A stretch of 64,000 nucleotides of DNA from positions 1,426,001 to 1,490,000 of the forward strand of contig NZ_LT629792.1 in assembly GCF_900106055.1 (NCBI RefSeq), in the 5' to 3' direction. Of this stretch, positions 32,727-40,304 are shown one piece after another. The position numbers and the translations under genes were made by a program. Origin of the DNA: Schaalia radingae. Its GTDB lineage: Bacteria > Actinomycetota > Actinomycetes > Actinomycetales > Actinomycetaceae. Under the pieces are notes generated by a model. The model saw only the letters and a program-made list of their open reading frames with translations. It was not told the DNA's origin and did not search any database. The stretch's first letter is position 1; each line of letters begins with the position of its first letter.

Positions 32727-34604
32727 TTACCTAGCCTGTCGGCGCCTTGCTGCAACCAAGGAGAGCCCACCAATCAGGCTGATTCCAACAAGTGCGGGCA
32801 CGAGGCTTCCGACTGTGGAGCCGGTACGCGCAACCGTTGCCTTGTAGCCGGCTTGAGCGGATGCCGCTCCTGCCTTACCCCCGTTGCCGTTTTCTGGCCG
32901 GTTCACGTCGCCACCAAGATTGCCCTCGTCTTTACCCGCATCGGCATCGGCGTTTGCATCACCATCTGCAGGCTTGGTGTCGGACTTACTCGGTCCAGTG
33001 GCCTTCAGAGACAAGCTATCCATCTGCACCCACTGGTCAGCAGTAGGGGCAGCGTCTACAAAAATATCGATCTGGCTGTTGCTTCCCGAGTCGAATTCCA
33101 CAACAAAGCGCGTGTATCCGGCCAAGTGTGTGAATTCCTGAGAGGCAAGAACCTGTCCGCCTGGACCGGTTTGACGCGCACCCACCGTTCCCTTGTCAGT
33201 GCGCTGCGGGTTGTCAGGACCAGTCGTCACGAACGCTGTCATCTTGTAGTGAGTGTTGGGTGTGACGGTTACTGTCTGGGAAAGCTCCAACGTGCCTTGG
33301 TTGTTCCGCATCCATGCCTGGTGTTCTGACCCATATGCCCAATCCGGCTTGCCATCAAGACCGCAAGGTCCGTGGCATTGCCAATGGGGACTCATACCGC
33401 CATTCTCTACGCGCTCAAAACCGGGGTCCTTAACGAGGTTCGGGTGGATCACATTGCCATCCTTATCTACCTCGAATGCCATCTGGAAAATGTTGTAGGA
33501 GCCCCAGATTGACATGGCGAAATGCACTTCTGAACCTGAATTCCACGGGTGCATGTACGGTGCATACATTCCGGGATAATCCAGTGAGGTTGCCACTACT
33601 GTCTTGTCTGACCACGGACCTTCCGGACGATCTGCCAGGCGGTACACCACGTCAAAGATTCCCGCTTCGTCTGAATCAGTGGTGTACATCAGCATCCACT
33701 TGTTCAGGTATGAGTTGTACTGCAAAGACAGTTCCGTCGTTGGAGCTTCAATGATGTCGGCCGCGGTACCCTCGTCGTCACCCCACTCGCTGCCGTTCCA
33801 GTACTGGTAAGCATCCTTTTCGAGGATCTTGTTCTCATCAACCCTGGCGATGCGGATGGCACCGAAGCGACCATTCGGCGTGCCCATCATGTAGACGAAG
33901 CCATCGCCTTGACCGTGAGCAAAGCCCACCATCTGAAAGTTATTGGACCACTTGTCATCGTTGGTCCACTGCGGGCCGTCGGTCGTATTCCAGGTTTCTC
34001 CCCCGTCATCGGAGTACGCGATACGGGAATAGTTCGTGAACCATTCTCCGGGGACGCCCCACTTATTGACGGACATGAACGCCAAATACTGCCGGCCGCC
34101 CACCGCGATGCCGCCGGTGGGAATAGTGGTGTGCTCGGTTTCAGGGATCTTGAGCGAGGGAATGATCTCCCGCGCTTTTCCGTTCTCATCGACCACGGCA
34201 GAATCGAACAGGATTCCGTCTTCAGCGAAGTTCCTGGTGGACGAACGCAGCAGTGCATTCGAACGCCAGTCTTCTCCGCCGCCACCATTGCCGCTCCATT
34301 CGCCGAAGGTGTCACCAACAGCGAATAACACATGACCGTGTCCGTCATCCCACATGATTCCAAGGTCGGTTCCCTGGATTTTCATGGTCTGGGCGGTGTT
34401 TGTAAAACCTTTAGCACCTGTCAGCTGAGCGACAACGCGTGCAGCCGAAGGATGAGCGTATGGCTTCTCCGCCTCGGGTGCGGCTGGATCGGCAGCGCAC
34501 GCTGTTCCTGCCAGACACAGCGCGCCGGCGCATGCGCAGGCAGCAATGATTGCTCCTCGTCGAGTGAATAAGCAGCGCCCTGGTGGTGAGCTAGACTCAC
34601 GCAT
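32727..34604 (-). CDS. surface-anchored DUF4185 glycosidase (GH183-type, putative endo-D-arabinanase)
   Basis: 625 aa. Signal peptide with a twin arginine (TRRGAIIAACACAGALCLAGTACA). Residues about 50-400 are the DUF4185 domain: TDLGIMWDDGHGHVLFAVGDTFGEW and SRIAYSDDGGETW are characteristic. A C-terminal beta-sandwich carbohydrate-binding-like region (about 400-545), an Asp/Gly-rich linker and a sorting signal follow: VARTG at about 591, a hydrophobic stretch and ARRRQAR. DUF4185 proteins founded CAZy family GH183, whose characterised members are endo-D-arabinanases. Last gene in the minus-strand order after the importer. Confidence 0.8.
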   Translation of the reverse strand: MRESSSPPGRCLFTRRGAIIAACACAGALCLAGTACAADPAAPEAEKPYAHPSAARVVAQLTGAKGFTNTAQTMKIQGTDLGIMWDDGHGHVLFAVGDTFGEWSGNGGGGEDWRSNALLRSSTRNFAEDGILFDSAVVDENGKAREIIPSLKIPETEHTTIPTGGIAVGGRQYLAFMSVNKWGVPGEWFTNYSRIAYSDDGGETWNTTDGPQWTNDDKWSNNFQMVGFAHGQGDGFVYMMGTPNGRFGAIRIARVDENKILEKDAYQYWNGSEWGDDEGTAADIIEAPTTELSLQYNSYLNKWMLMYTTDSDEAGIFDVVYRLADRPEGPWSDKTVVATSLDYPGMYAPYMHPWNSGSEVHFAMSIWGSYNIFQMAFEVDKDGNVIHPNLVKDPGFERVENGGMSPHWQCHGPCGLDGKPDWAYGSEHQAWMRNNQGTLELSQTVTVTPNTHYKMTAFVTTGPDNPQRTDKGTVGARQTGPGGQVLASQEFTHLAGYTRFVVEFDSGSNSQIDIFVDAAPTADQWVQMDSLSLKATGPSKSDTKPADGDANADADAGKDEGNLGGDVNRPENGNGGKAGAASAQAGYKATVARTGSTVGSLVPALVGISLIGGLSLVAARRRQAR

Positions 34605-34668
34605 AGCGTGTCCTTTCCTTGGATGGGTGTGTCGGCCGTGACCGTCGTCCTCATCGATGAGGACGCTC

Positions 34669-35583
34669 CTACTTCAGACCGGACATTTTGATGTTGCCAA
34701 TGATCTGGCGCTGGAAAATAAGGAAGATGATGATCACTGGCGCCGCTGACAGGACAGAGCCCGCCATGAGTAAACCCAGTTCAGAGGTACGTTCCGAGCG
34801 GAACGTCGCAAGGTATTGCTGGAGCTGGTACTTCTCCGGGGACGTGATGGTCAGAATCGGCCACACGTATGCATTCCAGTATCCCAGGAAGGACGTGATG
34901 CCCATGACGACGAACGGAGGCTTCGACAGGGGCAGGAACAGACGCACGAAAATCTGGAAACGCCCGCACCCATCCAGCATGGCTGCCTCTTCGAGGGATG
35001 AGGGGATCGACAGGTAGAACTGTCGGATAAAGAAGATCATTCCCGCGTTCGCGATACCGGGAATAACCAGAACGGCCAGAGTATCCAGCATGCGTAACTT
35101 CGTCACAACGATGAAGCTGGTCAGCAGAATCGTCATACCCGGAATGAACATCGTCGTGATCATGACGACCCACAGGATTTTCTTGAAGCGGAACTCCAGG
35201 CGTGCGAACGCATAGGCAGCAAGTGAGTTGACGGTCAGGCTGGCAGTCATGAAGAGCAGCGCACCCAGAAGCGTCCACAGCAATGCGCGGATGAACGTGG
35301 GATCCTGCGCGATGCGCGCGTAGTTTTCCCAGTGCCACACTTCGGGGAAGAACTGGAAGGGGGTCTGAACAACTTCGGTCTTTGCCTTGAATCCTGCGAT
35401 GACCATCCACAGCAGGGGGAACAGTGCAGCGAAGATGAAGATCGCACCGAACAGGCCTTTGATCAGGATGACCGGCCACCATTGTTTCCGGTGGAACTGC
35501 GGTGCTGCTGCCTGTTCTTTCTTCGTGGAGTCCGATGTCTCCATTGCGGTGCTGACACCCGTCGACGTTGACATTACTGACAT
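34669..35583 (-). CDS. sugar ABC transporter permease (MalG type)
   Basis: 304 aa, six transmembrane segments after a roughly 35-residue cytosolic N-terminus. The EAA loop reads SLEEAAMLDGCGRFQIFVRLFLPLSKPP, which contacts the shared ATPase. The longer frame to 35874 overlaps the other permease and is discarded; ATG at 35583 is 3 bp after its stop, with GGTGG upstream. Imports oligosaccharide with the neighbouring permease and binding protein. Confidence 0.92.
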   Translation of the reverse strand: MSVMSTSTGVSTAMETSDSTKKEQAAAPQFHRKQWWPVILIKGLFGAIFIFAALFPLLWMVIAGFKAKTEVVQTPFQFFPEVWHWENYARIAQDPTFIRALLWTLLGALLFMTASLTVNSLAAYAFARLEFRFKKILWVVMITTMFIPGMTILLTSFIVVTKLRMLDTLAVLVIPGIANAGMIFFIRQFYLSIPSSLEEAAMLDGCGRFQIFVRLFLPLSKPPFVVMGITSFLGYWNAYVWPILTITSPEKYQLQQYLATFRSERTSELGLLMAGSVLSAAPVIIIFLIFQRQIIGNIKMSGLK

Positions 35584-35585
35584 GA

Positions 35586-36494
35586 TTAATCCACCAGCTT
35601 CTCGGAGTTCACGAATTTGAAGATCAGTGCGGAGAGGGTTCCCAGAACCAGGAACATCAGCAGGGCTGCTGCAATCGAGTAGCCCACGTTCATGTCTCCG
35701 CGGAAGTGATTGAAGATGAACAGGTTCGGTGTGGTTGTCGAATCCAACGGCCCGCCGCCGGTCATGACCAGCGGGAGCTCGTACTGTTGGATCGCGCCGA
35801 TAATGCCTGTTACCAGCAGATACAACCCCACATTCTTCATCTGCGGCAATGTGATGTAGAAGGTCTTTTGCCACCAGTTCGCTCCCTCGAGCGAGGCGGC
35901 TTCGTAGAACTCGCTGGGGATGTCAATCATGGCTGCCACCATGATCAGGGATGTGAGGCCCATTCCCAGCCAGATTGCCGGGACTGCGATGGCCAGAAGC
36001 GCCCACTGGGGGTCACCCAGCCATGCGATTGGTTCAACTCCGAAGAACCCGAGGAACCAGTTCAAAATGCCGCCGGAGTAGTCATAGATCAACACGAAGA
36101 TGATCGAGGTAATAACGCCGGAAATAATGGTCGGCAGATAGATGCTGACCTTCAACGTGTCAGCAAATCTGCGCGACACAGATACGACAAGACTGGAAAA
36201 GAGGAATGCGAGAACCAACGTGGTGGGCACGGTGAACAGAACGAACATGAAACCGCGTTTAATGGCGGCGATAAACAGCGGGTCCTTGAGGACGTCCGTG
36301 TAGTTCTTGAACGCAACGAATACTGCGGGCTTGTAAAAGCTCCAGTCCTGGAATGACAGGTACGCTGCGTAAATTGCTGGCCACACCACGAAGATCCCGA
36401 GCAGCACAAAGGCGGGAAGGATCAAGAGGTATGCGAGTCGTCCATCACGGAAACGGAACTTCTTTGAGTCCTTCCGCACCTTTGTACTGGACAT
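35586..36494 (-). CDS. sugar ABC transporter permease (MalF type)
   Basis: 302 aa, six transmembrane segments; EAA loop EFYEAASLEGANWWQKTFYITLPQM. Closely linked to the second permease (2 bp apart). No ATPase gene is in the cluster, so the pair probably relies on a shared MsiK-type ATPase encoded elsewhere, as is usual in actinobacterial CUT1 importers. Confidence 0.92.
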   Translation of the reverse strand: MSSTKVRKDSKKFRFRDGRLAYLLILPAFVLLGIFVVWPAIYAAYLSFQDWSFYKPAVFVAFKNYTDVLKDPLFIAAIKRGFMFVLFTVPTTLVLAFLFSSLVVSVSRRFADTLKVSIYLPTIISGVITSIIFVLIYDYSGGILNWFLGFFGVEPIAWLGDPQWALLAIAVPAIWLGMGLTSLIMVAAMIDIPSEFYEAASLEGANWWQKTFYITLPQMKNVGLYLLVTGIIGAIQQYELPLVMTGGGPLDSTTTPNLFIFNHFRGDMNVGYSIAAALLMFLVLGTLSALIFKFVNSEKLVD

Positions 36495-36541
36495 CGGGAT
36501 TCCTTTCTTCAGCCTGGGAACAGTCCTATGACAGGGCTGAG

Positions 36542-37936
36542 TTACTTATCGCCGGGAGCAGGTGCTTTCTCGGGAAGGCTCTCACGATCGATCACGGTCT
36601 GGATCGCCTTCTCAGCAGTGTCGATCGCCTGGTCAGCGGTCGCGGCACCCTTCATCACGGTCTCCATCGCCGTGCCGACTGCCATCGAGACATCCCACGG
36701 GTAGGCAACGCTTGGAATGGCATCGGGAGCAATCTCAGTCATGATGACGTCTGACCACGGAGCGGACTTGGCCTCTTCAGTGGCGGCCACGCCTTCCTGA
36801 ACGTCGTCGCGCGGAGGAATCTTGGTGAACTGGGTGGCAACATAGAACGGAACGAGGTTCTCAACGTCTCCGGCCAGAACCCATTCGAGGAACTTGCCTG
36901 CTTCTTCAGGGTGCTTGGCCTTTGCGTCAACAACCCACTTGAAGTCACCCAGTGTGGTGGTGGTTCGTCCCTCTCCGTTCGGTGAGCTCGGGAACAGGCC
37001 CAGACCCGTGTTCGTCAGCATGTCCTGGTAGTCGGAGCCAACCTCGGACATCATCCAGGAACCGGACACCTTGTAGGCCACCTTCTTTTCACCGAATTCC
37101 TTGGCTTCCAGGTAGCTGCCCAGAGGCTGCTTGGCCATGTAGCCGTTGTCCCACAGATCCTTGTAGAACTGCATGAGGTCACGGTAGCCCTGGTCGTTGA
37201 TGTTCGGTGCGCTCCAGTCATCGGTCAGTGCGTTGTGTCCGGAAGCATTGAACTGCTGGCCCACAGATGCCCAGGCGAATGTGCCGGCATCAGATGCCGG
37301 GGAAATGCAGTACTGACCATCCGACAGGGTTGGCTGAATCTTCGCGCAGTTGTCGAGCAGATCCTGCCACGTCTTCGGTGCCTGCTCAGCGTCAAGGCCG
37401 GCAGCGGAGACCATTTCCTTGTTCCAGAACAGCACTGTCTGCGGCTCCAGAACCAGCGGGTATGCGTAGTAAGTGCCATCAATCTGGGAAACCGAACGTG
37501 CCAGGTCGGTCATCTTGTCCAGGCCTTCCTTGGACACGATCGAATCCAGATCGTGGAACTGAGCGGCATTCACGCCGTCATTGAGCGGTCCGGCGAAGGT
37601 GTAAATGTCGGGACTCTTGTTTGCTGCCTGCGCCGACTTCATCTTCTGATCCCACGCGTCGGCCGGTACTTCGGTGTCGACTACGGTGATCTCGTCCTGC
37701 GCTTCGTTGAACTTCTGAACGATGTTCTTGTACCACTCATTTTCCACGGGGGTGAATGTGCGGTGCCAGAATTCAATGGTCGTGCCGCCCTCGGATGATG
37801 ACCCCGAGGCTGCTGCGCCGCTTTCTGAACCTGCGGGTTCACCTGGCGTTCCCGAGCCGCATCCTCCTACGAGAACAGATGCCAAGGTGAACGACGCAAT
37901 CCCTGCCCACGCCCACCTGCTCTTTCCTGAATTCAT
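36542..37936 (-). CDS. sugar-binding lipoprotein of the ABC importer
   Basis: 464 aa family-1 solute-binding protein. The lipobox is LVGGC with lipidated Cys at residue 26, then a Ser/Gly/Glu linker and TTIEFWHRTFTPVENEWYKNIVQKFNEAQDEI; the binding region has AYPLVLEPQTVLFWNKEMVSAAGLD. ATG at 37936 is chosen because GAGGAG precedes it. First gene of the minus-strand operon, facing the shared operator and divergent GH172-type gene. Confidence 0.93.
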   Translation of the reverse strand: MNSGKSRWAWAGIASFTLASVLVGGCGSGTPGEPAGSESGAAASGSSSEGGTTIEFWHRTFTPVENEWYKNIVQKFNEAQDEITVVDTEVPADAWDQKMKSAQAANKSPDIYTFAGPLNDGVNAAQFHDLDSIVSKEGLDKMTDLARSVSQIDGTYYAYPLVLEPQTVLFWNKEMVSAAGLDAEQAPKTWQDLLDNCAKIQPTLSDGQYCISPASDAGTFAWASVGQQFNASGHNALTDDWSAPNINDQGYRDLMQFYKDLWDNGYMAKQPLGSYLEAKEFGEKKVAYKVSGSWMMSEVGSDYQDMLTNTGLGLFPSSPNGEGRTTTTLGDFKWVVDAKAKHPEEAGKFLEWVLAGDVENLVPFYVATQFTKIPPRDDVQEGVAATEEAKSAPWSDVIMTEIAPDAIPSVAYPWDVSMAVGTAMETVMKGAATADQAIDTAEKAIQTVIDRESLPEKAPAPGDK

Positions 37937-38059
37937 GGTGTCTCCTCTTCGATATGACTCAACGTTGAGTCCGTTAGCCCTATCTCGCGTTGTGATGATC
38001 TTTGAGCATTCCACCAGTGGAAAACTCGCTGATTATGGCACCTGGAAGCCAATGGCTAA

Positions 38060-38115
38060 TTGACCCTGACTACCTGGTGCTCTACACTATACAGTAATCG
38101 ATTACAACTCGTGAA
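38060..38115. promoter_or_regulatory. divergent promoters with a LacI-type operator
   Basis: Plus strand: TTGACC (38060-38065), 17 bp, TACACT (38083-38088). Minus strand: TTCACG (38110-38115), 18 bp, TATAGT (38086-38091). Between and overlapping them is the palindrome GTAATCGATTAC (38094-38105), a LacI-family operator type with central CG. One bound repressor could shut both the importer operon and the GH172-type gene. No LacI gene is in the window. Confidence 0.7.
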
Positions 38116-38160
38116 ATTTCGACACACATTGTGATATTTTCTCAGGAAAGGCGATCAACG

Positions 38161-39288
38161 ATGCTCTCCCCCTTGACAGGTCTGACCACAATTCGCAACG
38201 TAGCCACTCGCTCCATCTCTCCGGAAAACTTCGACGGCACACCTGGGGGTGGCGGCCGCGCGACCGAGGGAACCGGTGCGGAATGTGCACGCGACCTGGG
38301 ATCCACGTGGAAGATCTCCCCCAGTATTGACGTTCCGGCTCGCGGCACATTCGAGCTGGCCAACATCTCAGGTGCCGGATGCATCACTCATATCTGGATG
38401 ACCGCTCACACCTCACTGTGGCGTCGCCTGGTCTTCCGCTGCTACTGGGACGGCAGTGACGAACCTGCCGTTGAGGTGCCCTACGGCGACTTCTTCTGCA
38501 ATGGCTGGTCCGTGTTCTCGCAGGTTAATTCTGTTCCGATCGCCGCCAACCCGCACGGTGGTTTCAACTCCTACTGGCCCATGCCGTTCAAGTCCGGTGC
38601 TCGCCTGACATTGGAGAACACCTCCGACGAGGATGCCCGCGTCTACTACCAGATCACCTACGACATTGACGAGGGTGACTCATCCGCCGCTGACGGCGCA
38701 GCCGCCAAGGACGATATCGCCTACTTCCATGCGCAGTGGCGCCGCTCCAACCCCCTGCCGACGCTCACCACACACCCGATTCTGGAAAACATCGAGGGCC
38801 AAGGGCACTACGTGGGCACCTACATCGCATGGTCAGTCAATGACAATGGCTGGTGGGGCGAAGGCGAAATCAAGTTCTACATGGACGACGACACTGACTA
38901 TCCCACGATCTGTGGCACCGGCACTGAGGATTATTTCGGTGGTGCCTGGAACTTCGATGTCCCCGGCCGCGGATACACGACGTTCTCCACGCCGTATTTG
39001 GGAATGCCGCAGGTCATCCGCCCCGATGGCCTGTATATCGCCAATCAGCGTTTCGGAATGTACCGCTTCCATATTCAGGATGCAATCCACTTCTCCAAGG
39101 GACTGCCGCGCGTCGACATTCAGGCTTTGGGCTGGCGTTCAGGTGGCCGCTACCTGCCGCTGCATGACGACATCGCCTCGACCGCCATGTTCTACCTGGA
39201 TCGTCCGGTCACGAACCGTCCCGAGGCGCCGACCTACGATTCCATGGAGGTCCACCTGGGAGCAGCTCCGGCCACTGACCTGGCCTAG
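38161..39288 (+). CDS. DUF2961 glycosidase (GH172-type, putative D-arabinofuranosidase)
   Basis: 375 aa, no signal peptide, so cytosolic. The double jelly-roll family signatures are present: GAGCITHIWMTAH, VPYGDFFCNGW, NSYWPMPF and the catalytic-region motif CGTGTEDYFGGAWNF. DUF2961 founded CAZy GH172, with members acting on alpha-D-arabinofuranosides and on difructose dianhydride I. ATG at 38161 is chosen over a GTG at 38131 because GAAAGG precedes it. Transcribed divergently from the importer and placed to process its cargo. Confidence 0.85.
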   Translation: MLSPLTGLTTIRNVATRSISPENFDGTPGGGGRATEGTGAECARDLGSTWKISPSIDVPARGTFELANISGAGCITHIWMTAHTSLWRRLVFRCYWDGSDEPAVEVPYGDFFCNGWSVFSQVNSVPIAANPHGGFNSYWPMPFKSGARLTLENTSDEDARVYYQITYDIDEGDSSAADGAAAKDDIAYFHAQWRRSNPLPTLTTHPILENIEGQGHYVGTYIAWSVNDNGWWGEGEIKFYMDDDTDYPTICGTGTEDYFGGAWNFDVPGRGYTTFSTPYLGMPQVIRPDGLYIANQRFGMYRFHIQDAIHFSKGLPRVDIQALGWRSGGRYLPLHDDIASTAMFYLDRPVTNRPEAPTYDSMEVHLGAAPATDLA

Positions 39289-39322
39289 TGTCATAGCCTT
39301 CCTGTCAGCGTCGGGCTTTTGC

Positions 39323-40270
39323 CTAGCGCTGACAGCTCGGACACCAGAAGAGACGCCTCGTAGCCATCAGATCCTCCGCAACGGGAGTGCCGCAACGCAG
39401 GCACGGCCTACCGGTGCGGTGATAGACATACCAGCGTGATGCTTCAGGATCACCCTCAAGGGGTGGTTCCGGAGCATCCTCGTCGCTCACTGTTTCGATT
39501 CTGCCCACTTCAAGGCCGTGTGCCATGAGTGGGCAGATCGTTTTCCACAGCAGGCTCAGGCGCGCCTCGGCCACTCGGTTGCCTCGGCGTCTGGGATGAA
39601 TCCCCGTAATGAAGAGCGATTCTGCGCGGTAAATGTTCCCAACGCCGGCAATCACAGACTGATCCATAACCAGTTCGCCGATGGTGCGCGATCGTGAGCG
39701 GATCGCATCGATGAAGGCGCGCTCCAGGTCGGGACGAGTCAGCGCGTGGGGTGAAAGCGGATCGGGACCCAGACGCCGCAGCACCTGGCGCTGTTCATCA
39801 GGTGTGATGACTTCGCAGCGATTGGGACCTGACAGGTCGGCGACCGCGTCATCTGTTTCGATGCGGACCCTGACCTGGCCAACCGGCTCGGGTGGAGTCC
39901 ATCGGCCGTACTCGTCCGTTGTGCCGCTGTCGCCAGCCAGCCGCGGAGCTCCGATCGATACCGGAACCTCCACCGATTCACCGCCATATAAACGCCACGA
40001 CCCATACAGACCCAGGTGGACATGCAGCCACAGGTCGTCGGTATATGCCACCTGCGTACCGTCGGGGTGTCCCTCGCGTACCGGTCCGGGCGCGCTCAAC
40101 TGCATGAAGAAATGCTTGCCGTGCGCACGAACCGACGTCACTATCCTGCCGTTGATCAGGCGTGCTCCGCCGGCGAAGCGCCCCTGCGGCGATGACACCC
40201 GGACCGCACGTCCGACAAACAGCGTGTCGAACGTGCGGGTCAGAGCATGAATAACGTCGCCTTCAGGCAT
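39323..40270 (-). CDS. Fpg/Nei-family DNA glycosylase (endonuclease VIII-like)
   Basis: 315 aa. Begins MPEGDVIHALTRTF with the catalytic Pro2 and Glu3; the H2TH region reads MDQSVIAGVGNIYRAESLF and a C-terminal zinc finger CLRCGTPVAEDLMATRRLFWCPSCQ is complete. PEGDVIH points to the Nei (oxidised pyrimidine) subgroup rather than MutM. 34 bp from leuS in the same direction. Confidence 0.92.
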   Translation of the reverse strand: MPEGDVIHALTRTFDTLFVGRAVRVSSPQGRFAGGARLINGRIVTSVRAHGKHFFMQLSAPGPVREGHPDGTQVAYTDDLWLHVHLGLYGSWRLYGGESVEVPVSIGAPRLAGDSGTTDEYGRWTPPEPVGQVRVRIETDDAVADLSGPNRCEVITPDEQRQVLRRLGPDPLSPHALTRPDLERAFIDAIRSRSRTIGELVMDQSVIAGVGNIYRAESLFITGIHPRRRGNRVAEARLSLLWKTICPLMAHGLEVGRIETVSDEDAPEPPLEGDPEASRWYVYHRTGRPCLRCGTPVAEDLMATRRLFWCPSCQR

Positions 40271-40304
40271 AGGTTCTCGCCACTACCAATCTGGCAGTGC
40301 GCGG

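Noticed and set aside
34669..35874. 401-aa version of the second permease
   Set aside because: The first 97 codons overlap the other permease in another frame and have no membrane-protein character; ATG at 35583 is correct.
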